A stretch of 64,000 nt of DNA from Stenotrophomonas maltophilia (GTDB lineage Bacteria > Pseudomonadota > Gammaproteobacteria > Xanthomonadales > Xanthomonadaceae). Location: positions 3,985,001 to 4,049,000 of the forward strand of contig NZ_CP090423.1 in NCBI RefSeq assembly GCF_023518235.1. Reading direction: 5' to 3'. A program made the translations under genes and the position numbers. Shown piece after piece: positions 34,419-43,240 of this stretch (position 1 is the first letter of the stretch; every line of letters begins with the position of its first letter). The notes under the pieces are model-generated. The model was not told the origin of the DNA and did no database searches. It was given only the letters and a program-made list of their open reading frames with translations.

Positions 34419-37400
34419 ATGTCCCGTGCCGTCCCGCGCGCGCTTCGCCCGCGCCGCCTCTCCGTTTCCGTGCTGCAGGCCCTGGCGGTCCCCTCCCTGC
34501 TGTTGTCCGCCGGCGTTGCATGGGCCGGCTGCGATACCGTTGCCCCGGTCGGCGGCCAGACCGTCACCTGCAACGCCAACGCGCCGAACCCGCAGACGGT
34601 GCCCATCACCGCCAGTGGCACGGCCGGCATCACCGTCAACGTCGCCAACGGCGCACAGCTGGAGCAGAGCGGCGGCGCCAGCGCCATCGCGCTGGTCGGC
34701 GCCGGTGGGCACCTGCTGTCCAACCTGGGCACGATCAGTTCGGTCGGTGGCGTGGCCGTGCAGCTCGGTGGCGGCAGCCGTGTCGACAACACCGGCAGCA
34801 TCAGTACCGGCAACACCACGGCCCTGCAGTTCGTCGGTGCCGGTGACAGCGTGCTGGTCAACCGCGGCACGATCAGCGGGCGCACCGGCGTGCAGTTCGA
34901 TGCCGGCAATGATCGCCTGGAGATGCAGGCAGGCAGTATCACCGGCGGCGTGCTGCAGGGCGTTGGCAGCGATGTGCTGCTGCTCGGCAATGGCACGATC
35001 GACAGCGTTGACCAAGGCACGGGCGATGACCAGATGACGGTCAACGGCGGCACCGTCACCGGCGTGGTGGCGCAGGGCAGTGGCCGCGATGATTTCGTCA
35101 TGACCGCCGGTACCGTGGGCGCGCTGCAGCAGGGCGACAACATCGATACCTTCCGCATGAGCGGGGGCCGCATCGTCGGTGCGTTCGAGGACGGCGACCA
35201 GGCCTGGATGACCGGTGGCCGTATCGGCCGCGTCAACATGAAGCTGGACAAGAATCTCTGGGACCAGTCAGGCGGCACTGTGGATGGCAACGTGGTCACC
35301 GGTTTCGACACCGATACCATCATCATTTCCGGTACCGCGTACATCGGCGGCAACATCAGCGTCAGCGGCGGCAACGACAGCGTGACCATCACCGATGGCA
35401 CCGTGCGCGGGCAGGTGCTGCTCAGCACCGGCAACGACACCTTCACCTGGAATGGCGGCGGTATCGTCTACGGCGCGATCGACATGGGCCCGGACAACGA
35501 CGTCGCCAACCTCAGCAATCTCAACCAGGGCAACCTCGGCGCGGTACCCCTGTTCGAGGGTGGCAGCGGCGTGGACCAGCTCAACCTCAGCAACGTCAAG
35601 ACCGCAGGCGTCAGCCGCTTCCAGAACTGGGAAGCGATCGGCCTGGCCAACAGTACCGAACTGAGCTTCGACGGCGATCTTGTGCTGGGCGACAGCGCAA
35701 CCGGCTCCGGCACGCTCACCGTGGATGACACCAGTACCGTGTACGCCGGCAGTGGCGGCCACGCGATCCGCCCGTTCAACAGCGCCGCACTGGTGGACAT
35801 GGTCAACGCCGGGCGCATCGACCTGACCGGCACCGGTGCCGGCGATGTGTTCACCGTGCGCGGCAACTACCGCGGTGACGGCGGTGGCCTGTACCTGCGC
35901 ACGGTGCTGGGCGCGGACAACTCGACCAGCGACCGGTTGGTGATCGATGGCGGCGCTGCGACCGGCAGCACCGGCATCGGCATCCTCAATGCCGGCGGCG
36001 GCGGTGCGGCCACGCTGGCCGATGGCATCCTGGTGGTGCAGGCGTTGAACGGCGCGAGTACTGCTCCTGGCGCGTTCTCGTTGTTCGCACCGGTAGCGGC
36101 CGGTGCCTACGAGTACTTCCTGTTCAAGGGCGGAGTGAGTGCCGGCACCAGCGAGAACTGGTACCTGCGCTCGACCCTGGTGACCGGGCCGACGCCGGCA
36201 CCGAATGGCAACGGCACCGCCACGCCGCCGCCGTTGACACCGCCGGTGGCCCCGCCGCCACCGATCACCCCGGCCCCGCCGCCGCCGCCGGAGGGCGCCA
36301 TCGACCCGGACCTGACCGCCGGCGAGACCGCACCGCCGCCGCCGCCGCCGGAACCCGCACCGGTGGGACCACCCAGTGACCCAGCGGTTCCCGATGTACC
36401 GGTGGCCGGTGGTGCATTGCCCGGCACCGGCACACCGCCAACCCCCGGCGCGCGTCCGGCCGAAGGCGCGGTGGTGCCGCTGTACCGTGTGGAAACTGCT
36501 GCCTATGCGGTGGTGCCGCCACTGCTGCGCGAGACCTCGCTGGCCAGCCTCGGAACGTTCCACGAGCGCCAGGGCGAACAGCGCCTGCTGTACAACCAGG
36601 GCGCCTTCCGCACCGCTTGGGGCCGGTTGGTGGGGCAGAGCAGCGAGATCCACTGGAAGGGCGATGCACAGCCCGGCTTCGATGGAGATGTGATGGGACT
36701 GCAGGCCGGTCTGGATGTGTGGGCCGCGGCGTCTGACCACCACCGCAACCAGATCGGCGTGTTCGTCGGCCGCACCCGCGCGCAGGGCAAGACCACCGGC
36801 CTGGCACTGGGCTGGGAGAACGTACAGGTGGGCCAGAACCGCTTGGACGACAAGCACGTGGGCCTGTACTGGACGTTCACCGACAGCAGCGGGGGCTACA
36901 TCGACGCCGTGGCGATGCAGAGCCGCTACGACGGCCGCGTGCGTTCCTCGCGCGGGCTCGGCTTCGGCCTGAGCGGTGACGGCACCAGCGTGTCGGTGGA
37001 GGCAGGCAAGCCGCTACTGCACTTCGGTCAGTCTGCGTGGTGGCTGGAACCGCAACTGCAGGTGATCTGGCAACGCACAGCGCTGGATGACCGGCGCGAT
37101 GTGGTGTCGAGCGTAGGCTTCGACAACGACAACGCCTGGACCGGCCGCATCGGCCTGCGCCTGGCCGGTGATTACCAGCTGGCCGACAACGGCTGGCAGC
37201 CGTATTTCAAGCTCAACTACTGGCACGGCCGCTCTGGCGAAGATCGCATCCGTTTCGATGAGGATGTGATCGTCAATGCGCAGCGTTCGCGCGCGCTGGA
37301 GGCCGGCGTGGGTGTGGTCGGGCGTTTCAACCGCGCCATCAGTGCCTACGCCGTGGCTGATTACACCCGCGAACTGGGCGGCGACCGCAACGAGAAGCGC

Positions 37401-37442
37401 CGCATCATCGAAGGCAACATCGGCCTGCGCGCGGACTGGTAG
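34419..37442 (+). CDS. Autotransporter with outer-membrane beta-barrel domain
   Basis: The 1007-residue protein has a signal peptide ending GVAWAG. The passenger (about 30-580) is Gly/Asn/Asp-rich with repeating motifs such as GNDRLEMQAGSITGG, GGNDSVTITDGTV and TGNDTFTWNGG, which suggest a beta-helix. A passenger-end domain is followed by a Pro-rich linker (about 605-690; several PPPPP runs). The C-terminal barrel (about 730-1007) has the typical WGRLVGQSSEIHWKG start and ends RADW. CCAGGAG lies seven bases before the chosen ATG; an upstream ATG at 34320 would spoil the signal peptide. Adhesion is a guess; no protease triad is seen. Confidence 0.88.
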   Translation: MSRAVPRALRPRRLSVSVLQALAVPSLLLSAGVAWAGCDTVAPVGGQTVTCNANAPNPQTVPITASGTAGITVNVANGAQLEQSGGASAIALVGAGGHLLSNLGTISSVGGVAVQLGGGSRVDNTGSISTGNTTALQFVGAGDSVLVNRGTISGRTGVQFDAGNDRLEMQAGSITGGVLQGVGSDVLLLGNGTIDSVDQGTGDDQMTVNGGTVTGVVAQGSGRDDFVMTAGTVGALQQGDNIDTFRMSGGRIVGAFEDGDQAWMTGGRIGRVNMKLDKNLWDQSGGTVDGNVVTGFDTDTIIISGTAYIGGNISVSGGNDSVTITDGTVRGQVLLSTGNDTFTWNGGGIVYGAIDMGPDNDVANLSNLNQGNLGAVPLFEGGSGVDQLNLSNVKTAGVSRFQNWEAIGLANSTELSFDGDLVLGDSATGSGTLTVDDTSTVYAGSGGHAIRPFNSAALVDMVNAGRIDLTGTGAGDVFTVRGNYRGDGGGLYLRTVLGADNSTSDRLVIDGGAATGSTGIGILNAGGGGAATLADGILVVQALNGASTAPGAFSLFAPVAAGAYEYFLFKGGVSAGTSENWYLRSTLVTGPTPAPNGNGTATPPPLTPPVAPPPPITPAPPPPPEGAIDPDLTAGETAPPPPPPEPAPVGPPSDPAVPDVPVAGGALPGTGTPPTPGARPAEGAVVPLYRVETAAYAVVPPLLRETSLASLGTFHERQGEQRLLYNQGAFRTAWGRLVGQSSEIHWKGDAQPGFDGDVMGLQAGLDVWAAASDHHRNQIGVFVGRTRAQGKTTGLALGWENVQVGQNRLDDKHVGLYWTFTDSSGGYIDAVAMQSRYDGRVRSSRGLGFGLSGDGTSVSVEAGKPLLHFGQSAWWLEPQLQVIWQRTALDDRRDVVSSVGFDNDNAWTGRIGLRLAGDYQLADNGWQPYFKLNYWHGRSGEDRIRFDEDVIVNAQRSRALEAGVGVVGRFNRAISAYAVADYTRELGGDRNEKRRIIEGNIGLRADW

Positions 37443-37473
37443 CGCCGTCGCGCTCCGGGCGGCCCCCGCTCGG

Positions 37474-37534
37474 GTAGGTGCCGACCTTGGTCGGCACAGA
37501 TCCCCCGCGCAGCCGAGCACGGGCTCGGCTCTAC
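37474..37534. repeat. Two GTAG-ended palindromes after the autotransporter
   Basis: GTAGGTGCCGACCTTGGTCG with GCAC completes one hairpin, and AGCCGAGCACGGGCTCGGCT followed by CTAC forms another, in opposite orientation. The second overlaps the stop codon of the minus-strand gene. Confidence 0.7.
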
Positions 37535-37965
37535 AACAACGGTGCGCACGCATCCGGTTCCACCAGCGCCCCGGCATGATCGGCCAACACCACCACCGCA
37601 TGCAGCAACCCTTCCTCCACCTGCGGCGGACACTGCCCCTGCACATCATCCATCTCGCGTGCGGACTGCGCCGCCAACAACACACCGCCACACGCAACCA
37701 CCGCCGCCATACAGCGCGTCGCCTCGGCCAGCTCCTGACCGCGTGCCTGGCTTAGTTGCCGCTCGCGCCACGCCTGCCCATCGGCGGCTTGGCCCCGCGC
37801 AATGCCACGCAATCGCGCGAAGAACGCCGAGGGCGGCGCGTGTTCATGGGCGTCGGTGAGCGCATCTTCCAACGCTTCGGCGGCAGCATTGGACAGCTGC
37901 AGGCCGGGCAGGGCAGCGCCAAGCAGTGCATGCAGGCGTGGATAGGTGGGGTAGGGCGTGTTCAT
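37531..37965 (-). CDS. Small hypothetical protein
   Basis: I do not recognise this 144-residue protein. It is mostly helical and Ala-rich, without a signal peptide. It contains ALEDALTDAHEHAPPSAFFARLRGIARGQAADG and then a weakly hydrophobic MAAVVACGGVLLAAQ stretch. The ATG at 37965 was chosen because upstream sequence falls in a strongly structured inverted-repeat region. The ORF may be genuine, given normal codon bias and a repeat at its 3' end, but homology is needed. Confidence 0.5.
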   Translation of the reverse strand: MNTPYPTYPRLHALLGAALPGLQLSNAAAEALEDALTDAHEHAPPSAFFARLRGIARGQAADGQAWRERQLSQARGQELAEATRCMAAVVACGGVLLAAQSAREMDDVQGQCPPQVEEGLLHAVVVLADHAGALVEPDACAPLL

Positions 37966-37987
37966 GGCGGCAACCTCACTAGGCGAG

Positions 37988-38207
37988 GCCACCTGCGGGA
38001 TGCAAGGTGGCGGGCGGTGCGGGTTGGCGTGCCGGTCAAAATCCAAGGGAAAAAAGCCGACGGATCGCGAGGATCCCCACGCACCGCCCGCCATGGGCGA
38101 GCCGGTGCATTGTCGTGATTGCCGCAGTGACGGCAACTCATTCCCTTGGATGTTTGATTCAGGACGCCAATCCCGGCCGGCATAAGAGGCGCCGACGGAG
38201 GCCACCT
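37988..38207. repeat. Interleaved inverted repeats (structured region of unknown role)
   Basis: Several long complementary pairs lie within 220 bases. First, GGCGGGCGGTGCG (38009-38021) pairs perfectly with CGCACCGCCCGCC (38080-38092). Second, TCAAAATCCAAGGGAA (38036-38051) pairs with TTCCCTTGGATGTTTGA (38141-38157) with one bulge, and is extended by TTGGCGT/ACGCCAA (38024-38030/38164-38170). Third, GCCACCT/AGGTGGC forms a local hairpin at 37988-38011, and its right arm can also pair with GCCACCTT at 38200-38207. The first and second pairs cross each other, so they form a pseudoknot or alternative folds. The rest of the 37966-38373 gap has no recognisable gene. Confidence 0.7.
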
Positions 38208-38373
38208 TCTTGCGTTCTACGCAGCGAAGACATGGGCAAAGTTGCAAAGTACTGATCGCATCGAGGCCGTCTTCCCCAGCCTGCGGCGGAGCCAGATACG
38301 ACAGTTCGCGCATGGCAAAGCGCATCGCCGGCAAGCTATGCTGCGGCCTGAGTCAACGACAAGGAAACGTCGC

Positions 38374-39414
38374 ATGCAGGTTCGCAAGGAAGTGCGTCGC
38401 ATCGGCGCGCTGATGATCGCGCTGTTGGCTGCCAACGCCCTGGCCGAGGCCCCTACGTCGGTCGAGCTGCCCTCGCCGGAGGCGCAGGTGCAGATCCTCA
38501 ACCTGCTTGAACGGCAGGCGTTGTATCGCGACCGGGTGGACTGGCCTGCCATGCGCACACGGCTGCAATCGGTGCAGGGAGAGCCTACGCAGCGGCTGGC
38601 GTTGCTGCGCGAAGCCATCGCGCTCAGCACGGGCCACCATGGTCTATGGACGACGACCCAGCGCCAGCGCGACTCCCTGGCGCGCGCGCAGCAGGCCGGC
38701 GCCGCCGCGGTGGACAGGGCCAAGGTCGCCGATGCGGTGGATGCACGTATCGGCTGGGTGGTCATCGAGGGCTATGCCGCCACGCCCGGCGCGACACCAC
38801 AGGAAAAATTCCGCCAGGACATCCAGCGCGCTGCGCGGTGGCAGCAGGTGATCCGCAGCAAGGACGACGGCGCGCGCTGTGGCTGGATCGTGGACCTGCG
38901 TGACAACGGCGGCGGCACCATGTGGCCGATGCTGCTGGGCATGGCACCGCTGCTGCGCACCTCGGTGCTGAACAACGAGGATGTGGGGAAGTTCGAAACC
39001 TCGCACGGGCCGCAGCGCTGGACGTTGACGGCCAGCGCCGTGCAGCTGGCGGGCAAACCCTTGCTGGATTTCGGCCAGTCCGGCCATATGCTGCGGCAGC
39101 CCGGCGCGCCGGTGGCGGTGCTGTTCGGGCCGCGCACCGGCAGCTCCGGCGAGGCCTCGGCGCTGGCGTGGCGTGGCCGCGCGCAGACGCGCAGCTTCGG
39201 CCAGCCGACGGCAGGCGTCTCGACTGGGAACGTCGTGCACACCCTGGCCGATGGCAGCCGCCTGGTGCTGACCACCAGCGTGATGCAGGATCGCGACGGC
39301 CGCGGCGATGGCCTGAAGATCGAACCGGATCAGTACACGGAAGGGGACGCGGCCACGCTGGCGGCGGCTCAGCAGTGGCTGCTGGCCCAGCCCGCCTGCC
39401 AGGGCCGCACATGA
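38374..39414 (+). CDS. S41-family (C-terminal processing-like) peptidase
   Basis: The 346-residue exported protein has a short signal (IGALMIALLAANALAEA). The C-terminal half has S41 features: GWIVDLRDNGGGTMWPML, then GPRTGSSGEASALAWRGR, where the Ser of SSGE is the expected nucleophile, and FGQPTAGVSTGN. The usual Lys of S41 enzymes is not at the Prc position; in this subgroup (tricorn-like/IRBP-like) a different residue may serve. No PDZ domain is seen. AAGGAAA lies upstream of the ATG. It overlaps the next gene by 4 bases. Confidence 0.82.
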   Translation: MQVRKEVRRIGALMIALLAANALAEAPTSVELPSPEAQVQILNLLERQALYRDRVDWPAMRTRLQSVQGEPTQRLALLREAIALSTGHHGLWTTTQRQRDSLARAQQAGAAAVDRAKVADAVDARIGWVVIEGYAATPGATPQEKFRQDIQRAARWQQVIRSKDDGARCGWIVDLRDNGGGTMWPMLLGMAPLLRTSVLNNEDVGKFETSHGPQRWTLTASAVQLAGKPLLDFGQSGHMLRQPGAPVAVLFGPRTGSSGEASALAWRGRAQTRSFGQPTAGVSTGNVVHTLADGSRLVLTTSVMQDRDGRGDGLKIEPDQYTEGDAATLAAAQQWLLAQPACQGRT

Positions 39415-39749
39415 TGCTGCTGATCGGCCAGCAGGAGCGGGTGATGGTGGTGGGCCCCACCGAAGCGCACCACTGCCTGCACTGCCAGACCGAAACCGAC
39501 TTCGCCGCGCAGCTGCGCTACAGGATGGCGCGCATCGACCTGCTGTTCGGCTTTACCTACCAGCGCCGTTACGAGCTGGCCTGCACCCGTTGCGAACACG
39601 GCTGGGTACTGGATACCGACAGCATGGACCAGCAGCTGGGCGGGGTGCCGATTCCGTGGCGGCATCGTTTCGGCCTGCCGCTGATGCTGGTGGGGGTGGC
39701 CGCGCTGGCGGTGGCCGGGTGGCTGTGGCGGCACGGATTCATCGGTTGA
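39411..39749 (+). CDS. Small zinc-ribbon membrane protein
   Basis: The 112-residue protein has two CxxC knuckles (CLHCQTE and CTRCEHG) about 38 residues apart that should bind zinc, and one C-terminal membrane helix (LPLMLVGVAALAVAGWLW). The family is unnamed to me. It starts with ATG overlapping the peptidase stop, so both are co-translated. Confidence 0.75.
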   Translation: MMLLIGQQERVMVVGPTEAHHCLHCQTETDFAAQLRYRMARIDLLFGFTYQRRYELACTRCEHGWVLDTDSMDQQLGGVPIPWRHRFGLPLMLVGVAALAVAGWLWRHGFIG

Positions 39750-39798
39750 GGACCGGGCCTGTTAAAGTCTGCCCTGCAATCACGTACCGGAACCGACC

Positions 39799-40233
39799 AT
39801 GGACCACGACACCCCGTTCGAACCCCTCAACGACCTCGAGGTAAGCCTGCTGCAGGCCCAGGACGGCACGTTGACCGCATCGCAGTTCCTCGATGGCCTG
39901 CTGACCTCGACGGCGTTCGTGCTGCTGGACAAGGCCATCGGTGAGGACGGTGCGTGGGACGAGAGCATCTCGCCGCTGGTGCTGACCAGCGAGAGCGGCG
40001 AGCCGATGTTCGCGGTGTTCACTGCGCCCGAGCGCGCCGGCCTGTGGCACGAGCAGTTGCCGCAGTTCGCCCACGCGATGCCGATCGCGGTGCATGCGCT
40101 GCTGGCCGGTATCGGCGACGGCGTCGGCCTGGTGCTGAACCCGGGCCTGGACGTGGGCATGGAAATGATCCCCGACGCGGTGACCCAGCTGAAGCAGCGG
40201 GCGGCGGCGATTACGCGCGGCATGGCGCATTGA
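39799..40233 (+). CDS. SseB-like protein
   Basis: The 144-residue protein resembles SseB N-terminal-domain proteins: short helices, then FVLLDKAIG, SGEPMFAVFTAPERAGLWHEQLP and GLVLNPGLDVGMEMIPDAVTQLK. No signal or membrane segment is present. Function is unknown; SseB-domain proteins also occur near type VI genes, and this one lies 250 bases upstream of vgrG, but no direct link is shown. Confidence 0.75.
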   Translation: MDHDTPFEPLNDLEVSLLQAQDGTLTASQFLDGLLTSTAFVLLDKAIGEDGAWDESISPLVLTSESGEPMFAVFTAPERAGLWHEQLPQFAHAMPIAVHALLAGIGDGVGLVLNPGLDVGMEMIPDAVTQLKQRAAAITRGMAH

Positions 40234-40242
40234 TCCAGTGAG

Positions 40243-40270
40243 GTGGTTGCCGGCCAGCGGCCGGCACTAC
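40243..40270. repeat. GCCGGCC palindrome with CTAC foot
   Basis: TTGCCGGCCAGCGGCCGGCA followed by CTACC is nearly identical to the copies at 12298 and 19372. The remaining ~210 bases before vgrG hold a likely promoter in the AT-richer stretch around 40340-40360 but no gene. Confidence 0.75.
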
Positions 40271-40483
40271 CGCGGCCTGGTGCCGTGTTCAGGCGGGCCT
40301 GCTGGCGGTTGCAGCCGCCCTGGCGCGCCGCTGGCAGCTATTTCGTACTTTTCCTAGCGCGCCCGGCGCCCATGTGGCGCCTGCATTTCACGGTGGCCCT
40401 GTCTGCCGTGTCGTCTTTGCCTCTTCATCGGTCCCAATTCCCGCAACACGCTCACGGCCCCTTGGTCCTGCGCGCGTTGCCCC

Positions 40484-43240
40484 ATGGATGGCTCTGTACC
40501 TTCTTCGCAATGGATTGCCCTGCGCTCGGCGTTGGCGATGCCCCGGGATGCCCATCGCTTCCTGAGACTGCATACGCCGTGCGGCCCCGATGTGCTGGTC
40601 GCCGAAACCCTCGATGGCGTCGAGCAGGTCGACGGCCTCGGCTTCCAGTGGACGATCACCGCCCTGTCGCTGGACGCGGGATTGGCGCTGGCACCGCTGA
40701 TCGGGCAGGGCGCGCTTCTGCAGCTGCAGCAGGCCGATGGCAGCGTGCGCCCGCTGCATGGCCGCATCACCGCCGCCGAGCGGCTGGGCGGCAACGGCGG
40801 GCTGGCCCGCTACCGGCTGCGCCTGCAACCGTGGCTGGCGTTCCTGTCACAGCGGGTGGACAGCTACGTCTTCCACGACAAGACCGTGGTCGAGATCGTC
40901 GAAGACCTGTTCGCCGATTACAGCGGGCTGGCCCCGGCCTGGCGCTGGTCGCTGGGTGACGCCAGCCAGTACGCACGACGCAGCCTGACCACCCAGTACC
41001 AGGAGAGCGACCTGGCCTTCGTCCAGCGCCTGCTGGCCGAAGAGGGCATCTATTACTGGTTCGAGCATGCCGGCGAGCCCGGCGGCACGGACTTCGGGGC
41101 GCACACGTTGGTGCTGGCCGACCACAGCCACGACACCGCCGAACTGGGCAGCGTGCGCTTCCATCGCCGCGACGAAAGCGAGCGCAGTGACAGCGTGCAG
41201 CAGTGGTCCACCGCGCACCGCTGGCGACCGGGCAAGGTCGAGCGTGCGACCTGGGACTACCGCACCCTGGAGCGGCGCCAGGCCAGCGCCGAGGCCGCGC
41301 AGAGCAACGACCTCGGCATCGTCGACCGCGACACCTGCGGCCCCTACGGCTGGCAGGACAACGCCCGCGGCCAGCGCCGCGCGCAGCAGCATCTGGACGC
41401 GCTGCGCGTGCGCGCGCATACCATCGACGGTGCCGGCCAATGGCGGGCACTGGCGCCGGGCGCGCGCTTCGGCCTGTCGCAGCATCCGCAGGTGGGCGAG
41501 GACGCGCAGTTCCTGTGCCTGTCGGTGCACCATCAGGCACGCAACAACCTCGATGCCGACGTGTTCGATGCACTGGAGCAGGCACTGGGCCCGTCCAGCG
41601 TGGCCGCGCCGGCCCTGCCGGGCGCGCTGTCCGGTCTGGCCAATGGCCAGGCGTCGGGCGAGGTGTCCACCGCGTTCTACGACAACCGCTTCGTCGCCAT
41701 TCCGGCCGAGGTGAGCTACCGGCCGCAGACCGAGGACGGCCACGGCGCGCATCTGCATCCGCGCCCGACCATCACCGGCACGCTCAGCGCGATCGTGGTC
41801 AGTGACGGCGAGCCGCTGCTGTCCGACCGCGACCACCGCATCAAGGTGCAGTTCCCGTGGCAGCGCGGCGGCAACGCCAGCAGCGGGCTGGCCCATCCCG
41901 GTGGTGACGACAACGCCCCGGCCAACGGTGGCGCCTGGACCTGGGTGCGGGTGATGACGCCCTGGGCCGGCGACAACTGGGGCGGCGTGGTGCTGCCGCG
42001 GCGCGGCCAGGAAGTGCTGGTGGCGTTCCTGGAAAACGACATCGACCGCCCGGTGGTGGTCGGTGCGGTCTACAACGGCCGTGGCCAGCAGGACGCACCG
42101 CACAACCAGATCAACGGCGGCGGCGCCAGCGCCACCGGCAACACCGCCGCCTGGTTCGAGGGCAATGACCACGCCGCGGTGTACACCGGCTTCAAGAGCC
42201 AGGCGCTGGCCGACAGCCAGGGCGGTACCGGCGGCTACCAGCAGCTGCGCTTCGACGACACGCCCGGGCAGGGCCGCGCGCAGCTGTCCACCACCCAGCA
42301 CGAGACCACGCTGACCCTGGGCCACCTGAAGGGCGGCCAGGACAACGTGCGCGAGGGCGAGCGCGGCTTTGGCGTGGAGCTGTCCACCCAGGCCCAGGGC
42401 GCACTGCGTGCCGGTCGCGGTCTGCTGCTGACCACCGAACAGGGCACGCCACAGATGGCGGCGCCGCAGGCATTGAGCCAGCTGCAGGAAAGCCAGCAGC
42501 TGCTGCAGCAGCTGGCCGAATCGGCGGTCAACCAGCAGGCGCAGCTGCCCAACGACCCGACCGAACTGCCGGTGGACGCGACGCTGACCGAATTGCAGGA
42601 GACGCTGCGCGCCACCCACAGCGGCAGCGCCGCCGGCAGCATCGCCGGGGGCGATGGCGAAGCGCCGGGCTGGAGCGCGCCGGTACTGCTGGGCAGTGGC
42701 GTGGCCGGCGTGCTGAGCCTGACCCCGGCCGACCAGGTGTGGGTGAGCGGCACCCACACCACGCTGGCCAGCGGCGTGGCGCTGAACTGGATGACGCAGG
42801 GCTCACTGACGATGGCGGTGTCCGGCGGGCTGGTGCTGTACACCGCCGGCGTGCAGCCCAGCGGTGAAAGCCCGAACCAGGAGCGCGGCATCGCGCTGCA
42901 CGCCGCGCAGGGCAAGGTGAGTGCGCGCGCGCACAAGCACCAGATGATCGTGGCAGCCAAGACCCAGGTGCGTATCGCCAGCACTGAGGCGGATGTGCAG
43001 CTGTCGGCACCGAGCAAGCATCTGCTGGCGACGGCGGCTGGTGCCTACATCCGCATTGAGGGCGACAACATCGAGCTGGGCGCGCCGGGCAAGGTGGAGT
43101 TCAAGGCCAGCCAGCGCGATTGGGTGGGGCCGGCGAGTGTGGCGGGGGAGGCGAAGGTGCCTGAAGGGCGCTTCAAGGGCTGTGAGCCGCACTTGAATGC
43201 CGCCGTGCGCCGGCAGGAGGCCTTCGCCGATGTCGGTTGA
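40484..43240 (+). CDS. vgrG: Type VI secretion tip protein VgrG (TssI)
   Basis: The 918-residue spike protein begins with the gp27-like part (HRFLRLHTPCGPDVLVAE) and has FVQRLLAEEGIYYWFEH, typical of VgrG. An OB-fold gp5-like region lies at about 430-530 (HRIKVQFPWQRGG, then WGGVVLPRRGQEVLVAFLENDIDRPVVVG). A DUF2345 beta-helix region follows (about 690-880; VWVSGTHTTLASG...IALHAAQGKVSARAHKHQ). There is no extra toxin domain at the C-terminus, so cargo is carried non-covalently. It caps the type VI spike and loads the effector encoded two genes downstream. Core tss genes are absent from the window. Confidence 0.95.
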   Translation: MDGSVPSSQWIALRSALAMPRDAHRFLRLHTPCGPDVLVAETLDGVEQVDGLGFQWTITALSLDAGLALAPLIGQGALLQLQQADGSVRPLHGRITAAERLGGNGGLARYRLRLQPWLAFLSQRVDSYVFHDKTVVEIVEDLFADYSGLAPAWRWSLGDASQYARRSLTTQYQESDLAFVQRLLAEEGIYYWFEHAGEPGGTDFGAHTLVLADHSHDTAELGSVRFHRRDESERSDSVQQWSTAHRWRPGKVERATWDYRTLERRQASAEAAQSNDLGIVDRDTCGPYGWQDNARGQRRAQQHLDALRVRAHTIDGAGQWRALAPGARFGLSQHPQVGEDAQFLCLSVHHQARNNLDADVFDALEQALGPSSVAAPALPGALSGLANGQASGEVSTAFYDNRFVAIPAEVSYRPQTEDGHGAHLHPRPTITGTLSAIVVSDGEPLLSDRDHRIKVQFPWQRGGNASSGLAHPGGDDNAPANGGAWTWVRVMTPWAGDNWGGVVLPRRGQEVLVAFLENDIDRPVVVGAVYNGRGQQDAPHNQINGGGASATGNTAAWFEGNDHAAVYTGFKSQALADSQGGTGGYQQLRFDDTPGQGRAQLSTTQHETTLTLGHLKGGQDNVREGERGFGVELSTQAQGALRAGRGLLLTTEQGTPQMAAPQALSQLQESQQLLQQLAESAVNQQAQLPNDPTELPVDATLTELQETLRATHSGSAAGSIAGGDGEAPGWSAPVLLGSGVAGVLSLTPADQVWVSGTHTTLASGVALNWMTQGSLTMAVSGGLVLYTAGVQPSGESPNQERGIALHAAQGKVSARAHKHQMIVAAKTQVRIASTEADVQLSAPSKHLLATAAGAYIRIEGDNIELGAPGKVEFKASQRDWVGPASVAGEAKVPEGRFKGCEPHLNAAVRRQEAFADVG

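Noticed and set aside
37988..38207. Retron or integron attC interpretation of the interleaved repeats
   Set aside because: No reverse transcriptase or integrase gene is near, and no attC core sites (GTTRRRY with its partner) were found.
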